64,000 nt of DNA. Source: an uncultured Pseudomonadota bacterium. Its GTDB lineage: Bacteria; Pseudomonadota; Gammaproteobacteria; Burkholderiales; Rhodocyclaceae. Of the stretch, positions 47,449-56,745 are shown piece by piece. The position numbers were made by a program, and so were the translations under genes. Each line of letters begins with the position of its first letter. Positions within the stretch are counted from its first letter, which is position 1. The notes beneath the pieces were generated by a model. It searched no databases. It was not told the DNA's origin and was given only the letters and a program-made list of their open reading frames with translations. The DNA lies in the NCBI GenBank assembly GCA_903870055.1, contig CAIQBG010000069.1, forward strand, positions 1 to 64,000, given 5' to 3'.

Positions 47449-50400
47449 CTGAATTTACCCTCAATACGCTTAGTGACGTCCAGATTCTGGCCAGCATCTT
47501 TAACGGGCAGGCCATGCTCGTTAGCAACCTCACGGCCGAGAACTACTACTGGGTCGCCATTGTTTTGGCAGCGTTGGCGGGTACTTTCTTTGCCGTTGTT
47601 ACAAAGCTGTCGAATGTGGACAACAAAGAGGCGATGAGCGCAGCCTTTATGAACTTCATGGCCGGGATAATTCTGGTCATGATGTATACCGGGTATACCG
47701 GCCGGGTGCTCATCCAGTCAGAGCGTGATGGCACCGTGAAGGCTGTCGACAACGTCCCGGTGATGGCCTTTGTGGTGCCGGTCTTGATGTCGAACCTCAG
47801 CATCGACTTTGCGCGCATCATGGAAACGGCCTATCAGCCGCCATTCGCCGATTACACCATGCTGGGCGGCACGGGGGGGCAGACGTTTGGAGAACCGCTG
47901 CGCGCATTGCTATCCACGCGTACTGCGCTGCAACGGCTCCCACAGATCCAGTCGGATTTGCGTGAGATCGTCGGCTCCTGCTTAGATTCCAGTTACAACT
48001 ACGGTAAGGTCAATCTGCTGGTGTCATTTGCCGGGGATACCGCAAGCGGTGGGGCATCCTCTGCGGCCAGCACACCGATTATGGGCCTAACAATTCCGAC
48101 CTCTGTTGGTGCGCTGCTTTATCAGGCCTCACAAAACATGTCCGCATTCGTTCCCGGCATGACACCCCCTTCGGCGAGCATTGCTTTACTGTCTTGCCCC
48201 GACGCCGTTAATATCGTTGTCGCCGAGATTGATGCTGCCTTTGGTGGCGCTATCTTTGCCAGTAATGGTACGCGCTCCCCTGGCAATGCCATTGATGCTG
48301 TCAGCAAGACGGATTACACCTTCGATGTGGTATCAAGCGTCTACAACAATCTGAGAAACTTCGCGGCAGTCACCGGCACCAATGCGATTGGGTCGAATCA
48401 GGCGATGGCCGAGATGGTCAACCTGATTTTTAACCAGGAGCTTATGTGGGATCTGAATTGCCTGAAGCATGGCGGGGCAGATAAGTCATCCTGCCTCGGA
48501 AACGCTGTTCTTGCTAACAGCATCGAGCAGGGCAACATCGACAATGCCGCTAATGGCTCTGCCTTCCTAGCAACATTCGGCGCATTCGCTGATTCGCTGT
48601 TTGCAGTCATCATTGGCCTGACTCCGGTGTACGTCATCGTCATGGTTTTCCTTGGCCGAAGATTAGTACGCATGATGTACGCCTACATGCAAACCATGCT
48701 CTGGAGCGTACTTGTCTATAACTTCGGGGCCGTCTTGGTTAACAGCATTATTCTGTACAAGATCAGTACTGCGCTACAGGCGATAGCTGGCGGCACTATT
48801 ATTAATCAGGTGGACGGGGCAGAAGTCTACAGAACACTCTCCATGCAAGTCGGCGCAGCGGCCTCCATGCTTACGTCGCTCACCATGCTTGTGCCGACGC
48901 TGTTTACCTTGTCTCAGTCGGCAACGATGGCTGGGGTGGCCAGCAAATCGACCGGACAAGACCGTTTCAATGAAAAAGTACCGGCCCCGGACCTGGTTGC
49001 GCCGAACGTTGTTCAGCGCATCAGCACTCCACTGGCAGATACATCTGTAGCGCCGAGCGGCCAAGTTGTGACAAAAGCCAGCGGCGCGCTTGATAACATC
49101 CAGTCACGGGTTGAGATGGCGAAGCTGAGTAATGATTATCAGGAGTCGGCTGAGCGGCAGGCGCGAGTAGAGCACAGCGTCTCGGATCGCGTTGATGACA
49201 GCAATAGCTTCGCTAAAAGGGTATCGCAGGGTAACTTTGAGACAGATGGTTTGAGAGTTGCATCCCAGAAGGCAATTCAACAGGCGTATTCAGAAGCTGA
49301 GCGTGCCGGCCATAGCCGTCAAGACCGCCAAAATGCCGACTTTTCGAATCAGCACTCCAATACCGCTGCAGCGGGTTTAAGCGGAAAAGTTGGTGCGTCG
49401 ACGAGTGGAGGACCTAGTGCAGGGCTAGATGCCTCATTATCGGGAACTAAAGAATCTCGCGACCAAACCCAAGCCGACGTAGGGACTTCGGTACAAAAAT
49501 CGGCCGAAACTGCTTATGCGCGAGATAAAAACGTTCAAGAGCGACTTGAGTATATGCGAGATCACGCTAAAGGGACGGAAGAGCGTACTGCTATAGAAGC
49601 CGCTCTGCAAACTGTTAAGGCACACGCGGTTAGCGATTCTGATGTTCAATCCATTACTAATGCCACGCGTCAAACTGCGTCTGTAGGAAACAGCCTTACG
49701 GCTATGAGCAATGCACTGGGTGATACTCAGATCGCACATGCCACGGCGCACAATCCGGCACTTGGTCGGTTGATGAACGACAAGGCGGCTTTTGACGATC
49801 TGGGTCGTGGCGTGACGACTGAATACAACAATCAGCGTAAGTTTATGGACAGTGGCAACACGGCCCAGTTCATGGGTCCGGGCGCCGAACAAACCAAACA
49901 TAACGTGGCCATGATGCGTACGCTCTCAAACATTATCTCTGATCCGAAGTTCACGCCAGAACAAAAAATGAAGGCGACGCGAATGTTAAGTCAGGGTGTT
50001 GCAGCGGTGATTGGAACCGCTACTCCCGAAGGTGTTGCATATCAGCAAACACCCAAGACCCCTGAGAACCCTTGGCGCACCACCAACTCAAAAGACGCAT
50101 ACACACCTGCGACCATTCCGTTAAAAGGTGGCGTCCCCAACTCTTTGCCAACGATTGAATCCATAGATAAACAGGTAGACGGTGCTAAAGGTAAGATCGG
50201 CACCGAAATCGATCAACGCACTCAAAAGGTAGACTCTCAAGTTGCGGCCGATCAGGCGATCATTGACAAGAAATTCGGTAAGGATCGCGCCAAGGCTGTT
50301 AGCGGGCTCGGCGAAGTCACAGAAGAGCGCCCGACGGCGGGCAAAGCTCAGCCAGAGAAGCCATCTGCTGTCCCAAGCGCTCCACCGCCATCGGATAACC

Positions 50401-50501
50401 GACAAGCCTTACCAAAGAGCGCCCCACGTAATCCACCTGGAACTCATACAAAGCTGGGGGGGCAAAACACAACACCTTGGAAACCAGGCAAAACAGATTG
50501 A
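47445..50501 (+). CDS. traG: Type-F transfer protein TraG
   Basis: A 1018-residue inner-membrane protein with membrane segments in the first 490 residues (for example VAIVLAALAGTFFAVV, FADSLFAVIIGLTPVYVIVMVFLG, VLVYNFGAVLVNSIILYKI) and a long helical, Gln/Ala-rich periplasmic or cytoplasmic tail from 520 to the end. In F, the N-terminal part works in pilus assembly and the C-terminal part in mating-pair stabilisation and entry exclusion. Length agrees with the family (938 in F). Confidence 0.85.
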   Translation: MTEFTLNTLSDVQILASIFNGQAMLVSNLTAENYYWVAIVLAALAGTFFAVVTKLSNVDNKEAMSAAFMNFMAGIILVMMYTGYTGRVLIQSERDGTVKAVDNVPVMAFVVPVLMSNLSIDFARIMETAYQPPFADYTMLGGTGGQTFGEPLRALLSTRTALQRLPQIQSDLREIVGSCLDSSYNYGKVNLLVSFAGDTASGGASSAASTPIMGLTIPTSVGALLYQASQNMSAFVPGMTPPSASIALLSCPDAVNIVVAEIDAAFGGAIFASNGTRSPGNAIDAVSKTDYTFDVVSSVYNNLRNFAAVTGTNAIGSNQAMAEMVNLIFNQELMWDLNCLKHGGADKSSCLGNAVLANSIEQGNIDNAANGSAFLATFGAFADSLFAVIIGLTPVYVIVMVFLGRRLVRMMYAYMQTMLWSVLVYNFGAVLVNSIILYKISTALQAIAGGTIINQVDGAEVYRTLSMQVGAAASMLTSLTMLVPTLFTLSQSATMAGVASKSTGQDRFNEKVPAPDLVAPNVVQRISTPLADTSVAPSGQVVTKASGALDNIQSRVEMAKLSNDYQESAERQARVEHSVSDRVDDSNSFAKRVSQGNFETDGLRVASQKAIQQAYSEAERAGHSRQDRQNADFSNQHSNTAAAGLSGKVGASTSGGPSAGLDASLSGTKESRDQTQADVGTSVQKSAETAYARDKNVQERLEYMRDHAKGTEERTAIEAALQTVKAHAVSDSDVQSITNATRQTASVGNSLTAMSNALGDTQIAHATAHNPALGRLMNDKAAFDDLGRGVTTEYNNQRKFMDSGNTAQFMGPGAEQTKHNVAMMRTLSNIISDPKFTPEQKMKATRMLSQGVAAVIGTATPEGVAYQQTPKTPENPWRTTNSKDAYTPATIPLKGGVPNSLPTIESIDKQVDGAKGKIGTEIDQRTQKVDSQVAADQAIIDKKFGKDRAKAVSGLGEVTEERPTAGKAQPEKPSAVPSAPPPSDNRQALPKSAPRNPPGTHTKLGGQNTTPWKPGKTD

Positions 50502-50526
50502 CTTTTGTGCGATATTTTGGCACTAT
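50491..50526 (+). promoter_or_regulatory. Third transfer-block promoter with the shared TTGACT motif
   Basis: AAACAGATTGACT (50491-50503) overlaps the traG stop and repeats the 13-base core of the sites at 28024 and 36259. TTGACT (50498-50503), 17 bases and CACTAT (50521-50526) would start transcription near 50533, upstream of the gene at 50561. Confidence 0.55.
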
Positions 50527-50560
50527 GAATTAGCTACTTAAGACTACGGGAGCGTTAAAC

Positions 50561-50899
50561 ATGTCAGCCTTTTCAGACAAGATTCTTTCGATCGTTTACG
50601 GGATAGGATTTGGGGTTGCTTTCGGCTCTGTTGCAGCTGGTTTTTTTAGAAGCTACTTAATTGGGTTTGTTGTTGGAGCGGTTGTTTTTGTGTTTGCGCG
50701 CCGCTTCTGGATTAATCTGAAACCGAACCAGCGTAGCGTCCTTAATAACGGCGATCAAGCTATTCCTAGCACCATGGCATCGCGCACTGATTCCACACCG
50801 TGGTATCGGGATCCGGGTTTTTCGTACATGCAGGGCAATGTTTACCACAACACTTCTAATGATCATCGCACTACGTCATTCAGCCGTTCTGATTGGTAA
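50561..50899 (+). CDS. Small membrane protein after traG, possible entry-exclusion protein
   Basis: A 112-residue protein with two adjacent membrane segments (VYGIGFGVAFGSVAAGFF and YLIGFVVGAVVFVFARRFW) and a polar tail ending in TSFSRSDW. In F, traS (entry exclusion, inner membrane) follows traG; here position, size and topology fit, but no sequence similarity is visible to me. CGGGAGC precedes the start. Confidence 0.5.
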   Translation: MSAFSDKILSIVYGIGFGVAFGSVAAGFFRSYLIGFVVGAVVFVFARRFWINLKPNQRSVLNNGDQAIPSTMASRTDSTPWYRDPGFSYMQGNVYHNTSNDHRTTSFSRSDW

Positions 50900-50938
50900 G
50901 CCCGAAATGCGTTTAGAAATCGTGAGGCAGGGATAGCC

Positions 50939-51454
50939 GTGGCGACACAGTGGTCACGGCTAGATCTATTATCCGAAGAGCAAAAACAAACGATTCGCAA
51001 AGCTTTCGAATACGGATTTGAAGATTCCAAGATATCGCGATCGCTCAACATCCAACCCCTGCAGATCTACTATTATCGGCATTATTTGGGCATTACAAAA
51101 AGCCAGATTACAGTCGCCCGGCTTAACACGTGGATGAACCTCATTAAGAGCGGTTCTACGCTGGAAGATATTGTTGAAACCTATGGCCTTAAGAACCCGA
51201 ACGTGGTCAAACGCCAGCTATGGAAGGCGGGGTTCAGCCTTAAAAAACACACCTTGACTGAGTTGACAGCAGAGCAAAAAACAGCAGCACTAACACTGGT
51301 CAAAGAAGGCGCACCCGACTTGGAAATCGCCAGGGCCATTAAGGCTAAAGAATTCGAAGTGCTTATATTTCTGGCGCGCCAAGGGATCTCGAATCGCCGC
51401 AAGCGTCGGGCCGTAAAACCAGCACCACCTGGCTCCGGCAAAGCGTCCGACTAA
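50939..51454 (+). CDS. Tandem helix-turn-helix protein
   Basis: A 171-residue protein with at least two repeats of one unit: LSEEQKQTIRKAFEYGFEDSKISRSLNIQPLQIYYYRHYLGI (residues 9-50) and LTAEQKTAALTLVKEGAPDLEIARAIKAKEFEVLIFLARQGI (residues 108-149), separated by a third, weaker copy. The unit resembles the gene at 44692. The GTG start at 50939 has AGGGA upstream. It ends in a 4-base convergent overlap with the minus-strand gene. Probably a transfer regulator. Confidence 0.55.
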   Translation: MATQWSRLDLLSEEQKQTIRKAFEYGFEDSKISRSLNIQPLQIYYYRHYLGITKSQITVARLNTWMNLIKSGSTLEDIVETYGLKNPNVVKRQLWKAGFSLKKHTLTELTAEQKTAALTLVKEGAPDLEIARAIKAKEFEVLIFLARQGISNRRKRRAVKPAPPGSGKASD

Positions 51455-52146
51455 CGCCCTGACGACATACTGATCAGCGCGTTGATGACGAGTTCAAGCT
51501 TTTGAGGGTCGCCTTCCACGTATTCCGGATTAGCTTCGTACATCCCAGCAATCGTAACGCGGGGCGTTGAATTGATCTTGTAGCGTTTCATAAGAACCGC
51601 ATAGTCCTGTAGATCTTGTGCAATAGTCGTCTTGTTATCCACCATGGTGCGGATCACCTGCTCAGGATTTAGACGTGCTGCCTTCAAAATGTCGGCCACA
51701 TTCTTCATAACAAAGAGTGACAGATTGTATTCCTGGGCGATCACATACGAGGCCTTAATGTAATTCAGCGTATAGGCTGGGTAATAGCGTCGAACCGTTG
51801 CATATACAGATGCCCATAGCGCACCGTCACGAGCCCCACGCTTCTGGTCAAAATTCAGGACAGGCGAAAACTCTACCGACATTTCCGTAGCAGAAGGGAC
51901 GGATCTGGCCAGGTTCTCAAAAAAATTCTGGTAGCTGTACGAATAGCTACACGTCGGCGAAAACCATACTCTCACCACGTTCGCGTCGCCAACTACCCGA
52001 TCATCTGCCGAAAGTTCCACATAGGGACGCGTGGCCCGATCAATAGCTTGCTGGAGCTTCGATGACGAGGCCTGCTGGGCACATGCTGAGCCAGCGGCCA
52101 GAATTACACAGGCGTAGCAGACAAATCGGTTAAGCCGCGCAAACAT
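51451..52146 (-). CDS. DsbA-like exported protein without a CXXC pair
   Basis: A 231-residue exported protein (signal peptide ending CAQQ). VVRVWFSPTCSYSYSYQNFFENLARS has the DsbA/thioredoxin active-site position with a single Cys (CSYS), and YKINSTPRVTIAGMYEANPEYV holds the cis-Pro. It may act as a chaperone or monothiol reductase rather than an oxidase. Start at 52146 follows AGGAGG and overlaps the upstream ATPase by 17 bases. Confidence 0.7.
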   Translation of the reverse strand: MFARLNRFVCYACVILAAGSACAQQASSSKLQQAIDRATRPYVELSADDRVVGDANVVRVWFSPTCSYSYSYQNFFENLARSVPSATEMSVEFSPVLNFDQKRGARDGALWASVYATVRRYYPAYTLNYIKASYVIAQEYNLSLFVMKNVADILKAARLNPEQVIRTMVDNKTTIAQDLQDYAVLMKRYKINSTPRVTIAGMYEANPEYVEGDPQKLELVINALISMSSGR

Positions 52147-53647
52147 CGATACCCTCCTTAGCCAGCGTGTATGCTTCGCACATGGCATTGAGATCCGCAG
52201 GAATGTTTGCCTCACGTTGTCTATAAAAGTCGGAGATCACCTCATCGACTTCGTTGGCAGACATTTGATATTGCTCCGCCAACTGCAAACGCAGCGTCGG
52301 GTGTAGCCCTGCCATAATTTGCCCCCCCAGACGGCGTTCGCAGTCATCAATGGATACCAACCCCTTCTCGACGAGTCGTAACCCTTGCTGAAGCAGGGTT
52401 TCGAACTGTGGCTGGGAAATAGCCTGCGTAAAAACCCGCTTCACATCATATTCCTCGATTGCAATCTTGATTTCATAGTCTACGACCATCAATTCCGCGA
52501 TCGCCTTGCGATCGACGACCTGATCAGAGGCTTCAATATAGTGCTCTAGATTCACCCCGGAATTCTTCCGGATCCAGTCTCGCTGATGCAAACTGGGTGT
52601 GCATACTGCAGTTCCCGGCTCACGCAAAGGTACTAATCGCTGGCAAACAACTGCGCGAAGGGCGGACGACAGGAGCCCCAATTCCGCTTCTCGGTTTTGT
52701 TCAGGCAACAGATTAAAAAGACGCACAATCGATTCCGTCACCGTATCGCAGTGCAGGGTGGCAAATACCAGGTAACCGGTCGTTGCGGCAGAAAGCGCCA
52801 GCTGGAGCATTCTTGGCGATCTTATCTCACCCACAACCAATACTTGCCCGCCCATACGAAGTGCTTGCTCCAATGCGCGCTCAGGCGACAAATCCTTGGT
52901 GACTTCGACATGAACAATCGAGCCCTTGCCGTGCAGCATAAATTCCGTGGGGTCATCCACCATGATCAGCTTGCGCTGGCCATCATTGGCAATACGCAAC
53001 CAGGCAAACTGCGTCGATGACTTACCCGAGGCAACCGGTCCGCAGGTGAGAATCAGGCCAGACTTCAGGTTACACAGCTTGCGCATCTCGGATTCGACGG
53101 CATACGGGAAATTAAGCTCGTGTAGATCCTTGGTGCGGTTTTCATCGATGATCCGAAATGTGAACGAATACCCATCGTCGGTCATGCGAATATAAGCCAC
53201 CCGGAAGCGGATGTAGTAATACTCATTTGACAGGTATTCCTCTTTGACACGGACCCCGTTATCAAGGACCCACGCCATCGGGAAATCTACTGGCAGGGCA
53301 GCATTAAAGTCAGCTCGATCCCCGGACGAATTGAGATTGCAAAAGGCTGTAATCATTTCCCGAAGCGCCACAGATTGCTCTGAATCCAGCCCCTCAGTAG
53401 AAATATGCTGCATACCCTTAGCTGTCGACACATTCAGCTTGTACCCAGAGCGCTCGTGGAATTCGAGGTGAATATCAGCGGCAGCCGACAATACCGCGTA
53501 TCCGAACACGCGCAACAGCAAAAGTGCAAACGGGAATTTATGGTCACGCTCGCTGGGCAGGGAATAGCTCACCTGGCTTCTATAAGTGGTCACCAAGGCA
53601 TGCACCCCAGGAAACCGTTGTTCGTCATCAAGTCGTAGATAGTCCAT
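52130..53647 (-). CDS. PilT/GspE-superfamily secretion ATPase
   Basis: A 505-residue ATPase: Walker A GPVASGKSS (about residue 203), Asp box VDDPTEF (230), Walker B VVGEIR (271) and His box GYLVFATLHCD (291), all intact, within a GspE/PilT/DotB-type core. The first 190 residues form the N-terminal domain. F-type systems normally lack a VirB11/PilT-like motor, so this is an unexpected component inside the cluster, on the opposite strand. It might power pilus retraction or a separate secretion step. Confidence 0.85.
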   Translation of the reverse strand: MDYLRLDDEQRFPGVHALVTTYRSQVSYSLPSERDHKFPFALLLLRVFGYAVLSAAADIHLEFHERSGYKLNVSTAKGMQHISTEGLDSEQSVALREMITAFCNLNSSGDRADFNAALPVDFPMAWVLDNGVRVKEEYLSNEYYYIRFRVAYIRMTDDGYSFTFRIIDENRTKDLHELNFPYAVESEMRKLCNLKSGLILTCGPVASGKSSTQFAWLRIANDGQRKLIMVDDPTEFMLHGKGSIVHVEVTKDLSPERALEQALRMGGQVLVVGEIRSPRMLQLALSAATTGYLVFATLHCDTVTESIVRLFNLLPEQNREAELGLLSSALRAVVCQRLVPLREPGTAVCTPSLHQRDWIRKNSGVNLEHYIEASDQVVDRKAIAELMVVDYEIKIAIEEYDVKRVFTQAISQPQFETLLQQGLRLVEKGLVSIDDCERRLGGQIMAGLHPTLRLQLAEQYQMSANEVDEVISDFYRQREANIPADLNAMCEAYTLAKEGIDVCAA

Positions 53648-53837
53648 CGCAAGTTCCCGCCGTTCTGGCCTAGATGGGTGGAATTAAGTAGAAAACACCG
53701 CGGTGCGGCGCATCCACTTTTCTGGGGCATCAATACTATTCCCAGATATTCTATTTATTTTATCTGTTAGTCAACCCGTTTTTCTGTTATGTGATAGTAT
53801 CGGATGCATATTACTCAGATCAAGCCATTCTCCCATC

Positions 53838-55067
53838 ATGAAACCCCGTCTCTACCCGTCGGCTTTTGGACTGATCGCGGCGCTTTCCTCGATCTCCTGC
53901 TATGGGCAATTGGCAGTGCAATCGACGGATCCGCAAGTCGTAGCGATTAAAGGGCAGTATCAGCAACTACTCAATCAAGCGGCAAAACAGGCGGCCACCA
54001 GCAAGCAGGCCTTGCCTGACGTAAACACTGATGAAACGCGTGCGGCCGAGGCGGCCATCAAGAAAACAATGGCATCGGTGAGCGATGACCAGATTAACGA
54101 GGTTAGAGCGCAAAACCAGGCGGATCTGAACAGCGTCTCTCAGGACAAAATCGATCAGATCCGGCAAACGCTACCCCATGATATTTGGACAAGCATGGCC
54201 TCCCATGTCGCCCAGGGAAAAGGGGCGATGAACGGCGGCGAAGCAGGCCGGGTGGCAATTACCCTGATTCGAGGCCTGGCTGACCCCAAAGTGCAGAACC
54301 GGAACTTGAATCTGCTTCGCCAATACGCAGAGGCGAAGGTGCCAGAGGCGTTGAATTTCTACGGGTACATGTATGAGAAGGGTTTGTTCATGCCGGCAAA
54401 CCCTAAACTGGCGGAACGTTACTATTTGGCCGCAGGCCAGCAGTACGCCCCTGCGTTGTACAACCTTGGACTTGGATCTTTTTATGGGCGGTTGGGTCAA
54501 AGAGCTAATCCCGGACAAGCGGTAATCTACCTTGACCGCGCCCGACAATTGGGCATGGATCCATCTGGCAGAGTTTGTGGCTGGGACTCGTTTGTGAACT
54601 GGCGCGTTGGCAATAAGGAAGGCGCTAAAACAGCAGCCTTTGGCTGTGGCTCACCGCTGGCATCCCTTGGTCGCGCCATGGCAGAGAACGATCCAGAGCG
54701 ACGCCTAAACCTCTATGCCGGCTTCTTTGCAACAGGTGCCGATGATGCGTTTCCGGAAATGGCCGCCTACACCAAAAGCAACTACAAGGATCTGGCCGTC
54801 GAGTTCTACTTGATTAATCAATATCGATGGTCTGCCGAGAAAATGGATGTGCAGCGCCTCTCTAAAGAGGTTGCCCGGCTGCGGAATAAGCAAAAGCCCG
54901 ACAACACCGATATTTCAACGGCTAGCAGTATTCGCCTACGGGTTGCCAAATATAAGCAGACGAAGGAATCCAACAAGATGCAATTCAGCACTGCCGTGCC
55001 TTACCTGCCGTTCCAACAGAGCGATATAGACCTGTTCAACAACCTTTCTCGAAGAAACGCCAATTGA
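53838..55067 (+). CDS. Exported Sel1-repeat protein
   Basis: A 409-residue exported protein (signal peptide ending SCYG). After a helical linker (residues 40-130) come Sel1/TPR-like repeats: LLRQYAEAKVPEALNFYGYMYEKGLFMPANPKLAERYYLAAGQQYAPALYNLGLGSFYG and onward. Such repeats scaffold protein complexes in the periplasm. There is no good Shine-Dalgarno at 53838. The 190-bp gap before it separates it from the divergent ATPase and should hold both promoters, but I cannot define them. Confidence 0.7.
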   Translation: MKPRLYPSAFGLIAALSSISCYGQLAVQSTDPQVVAIKGQYQQLLNQAAKQAATSKQALPDVNTDETRAAEAAIKKTMASVSDDQINEVRAQNQADLNSVSQDKIDQIRQTLPHDIWTSMASHVAQGKGAMNGGEAGRVAITLIRGLADPKVQNRNLNLLRQYAEAKVPEALNFYGYMYEKGLFMPANPKLAERYYLAAGQQYAPALYNLGLGSFYGRLGQRANPGQAVIYLDRARQLGMDPSGRVCGWDSFVNWRVGNKEGAKTAAFGCGSPLASLGRAMAENDPERRLNLYAGFFATGADDAFPEMAAYTKSNYKDLAVEFYLINQYRWSAEKMDVQRLSKEVARLRNKQKPDNTDISTASSIRLRVAKYKQTKESNKMQFSTAVPYLPFQQSDIDLFNNLSRRNAN

Positions 55068-55582
55068 AAACGTCTGCTAAAAATATGTTGGCCGTTGCAT
55101 TGAGCTTTATGGCCATAACGACGGCATTCGCAGATACGAACTTTGGAGTTGATCTGCCGCGACTGTTCCGCGATGGCGAAGTGCTGACAAGTGCGCCACC
55201 GTTACAAGACCCGCAAGCGCTGGCTGGATTCGAAGAACAAATGCGCAGCATGACAAAGTCGAACGAGAAAATTCAATACCTCTGGACTATCCGTAAAATG
55301 CGGCAACAACCGGACTGCGGCCGTTTCTTAATGGTTCCAGTTCAAGGGAAGGTTGCACTGGCCCCCTTTGCTCTCGAAGGTTTTATATGTGTGAACGGCG
55401 AACCGCCGTTGCAAACCTGTCCAGAGACCCCCAAAAAGCTCGTTCCGCCTGGAACCGTCTGTAAATCAGGTAAGCCATCTGAATATACGAAGGAAGCTAA
55501 AGCGCTCTACGCCGCTTCGCTCAAGAATGGCGCAAAAACTCCTGTACAGGCTGGCGTGGTATCAGAAAATGAGCAGAAATAA
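55064..55582 (+). CDS. Exported Cys-containing hypothetical protein
   Basis: A 172-residue protein with signal peptide MLAVALSFMAITTAFAD, then FGVDLPRLFRDGEVLTSAPPLQDPQALAGFEEQMRSMTKSNEKIQYLWTIRKMRQQPDCGRFL and four to five cysteines. The TTG start at 55064 overlaps the upstream stop. It precedes the TraN-like genes and is probably a mating-pair protein; no family recognised. Confidence 0.55.
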   Translation: MKTSAKNMLAVALSFMAITTAFADTNFGVDLPRLFRDGEVLTSAPPLQDPQALAGFEEQMRSMTKSNEKIQYLWTIRKMRQQPDCGRFLMVPVQGKVALAPFALEGFICVNGEPPLQTCPETPKKLVPPGTVCKSGKPSEYTKEAKALYAASLKNGAKTPVQAGVVSENEQK

Positions 55583-56741
55583 TCTACGCCATATCGCTCT
55601 CATATTGCTGTTATCGGTCAGCAGTGCGATGGCACAAATCACGGACACGCAGTCAGGCACAGATTTCGCTGATTCTGTCGCCGCCAAGATGCCTGCATTG
55701 ACGAAGCCTTCCGGGTTCGGTGCATTCGACACGCCACCATCAACGAGTGCCTACTCTGCGGCAAACGCTAAAGGCAGTCTTGGATCTTTGGGTGCTGACG
55801 CGATGCAGCGCTGTGCGAATTATGTACCAACTGGTGACCCCGTGAAGGATCAGGAATGCGCCGGTGTCAATTACATGGCAAACAATTGTCTCCAGCCGAA
55901 TGCAACACAGCGCCAAATTATCTCGGGATCGGCTAACGCCTATGCGGGGTCGAATAATTGCAAAGGCAGTTACGGCTCAGGCGCAGGCGCGGTTGATCTT
56001 TCCAACCAAGATAGAAGCATGATTACGAACTTTGGCACCGCAACGGCTAGTACCGCACCCCAATCATGTCGAACAATAACGAAGATTGTCAGCCCGGCTG
56101 TTACGGAAACCTACTCTTGTACTAAGAGCTCTGTTTATACAGAGGTCAATTGTACGCAGGACTACAACCCAACATTTGGTTATGCAACACAACCGTTCGC
56201 CATCGAAAACGGGTCAGAGGTTCCAACCTGGTCAGCTAGAACATTTAACTACACCGTGAATCTCGATGGTTTGCCATCTGGTGTGATGTTGAACCGCTAT
56301 CAAGCGGATAACTACGGCCAACTATGGGTAAACGGCCAGGTAGTCATGCAAAACACCCTCGGTGGCATGACAGATATGCGAAATGGCTGGGTAGGTTATC
56401 GATCCGAAAGAACGTGCAGTTACGATTGGGAGTCGGGCAGCGAATATTGTTACGATTATCAAGCAGGACCATATTTCTTCAATGCCGATGGGTCTGCCGT
56501 CGGCTTCTATGATGACAACTGCAACTGGGGTTGCAGAGGCAGCTACCCAGGCACGGACATAACAGCCTATTTTAAGCCTGGCCAGAATACTGTAACCATG
56601 GTCTGCGCTAACGCGAATTCTATTGGACCATGCGGTGTCAGCATTTCAATGCAGGCATTAGGCATTACTAGTAGTGCATGGACCAACAACTGCGGCCCAT
56701 ATGAAGGCGCAACAGGAACCGCACTAGGAAACCCGGAGTAA
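55569..56741 (+). CDS. TraN-like protein, N-terminal part of a split adhesin
   Basis: A 390-residue exported protein (signal peptide ending AMAQ). It contains a variable middle (residues 20-160), QSCRTITKIVSPAVTETYSCTKSSVYTEVNC in the Cys-rich style of TraN, and a domain around residues 225-370 (FNYTVNLDGLPSGVMLNRYQADNYGQLWVNGQVVM) that resembles the N-terminal beta-domain of large TraN proteins. It probably contacts the recipient surface. It overlaps the upstream gene and is followed four bases later by the second TraN-like gene. Confidence 0.65.
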   Translation: MSRNNLRHIALILLLSVSSAMAQITDTQSGTDFADSVAAKMPALTKPSGFGAFDTPPSTSAYSAANAKGSLGSLGADAMQRCANYVPTGDPVKDQECAGVNYMANNCLQPNATQRQIISGSANAYAGSNNCKGSYGSGAGAVDLSNQDRSMITNFGTATASTAPQSCRTITKIVSPAVTETYSCTKSSVYTEVNCTQDYNPTFGYATQPFAIENGSEVPTWSARTFNYTVNLDGLPSGVMLNRYQADNYGQLWVNGQVVMQNTLGGMTDMRNGWVGYRSERTCSYDWESGSEYCYDYQAGPYFFNADGSAVGFYDDNCNWGCRGSYPGTDITAYFKPGQNTVTMVCANANSIGPCGVSISMQALGITSSAWTNNCGPYEGATGTALGNPE

Positions 56742-56745
56742 GAAA

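Noticed and set aside
50121-50405. Minus-strand frame inside the end of traG
   Set aside because: Antisense to the low-complexity traG tail; no RBS or context.
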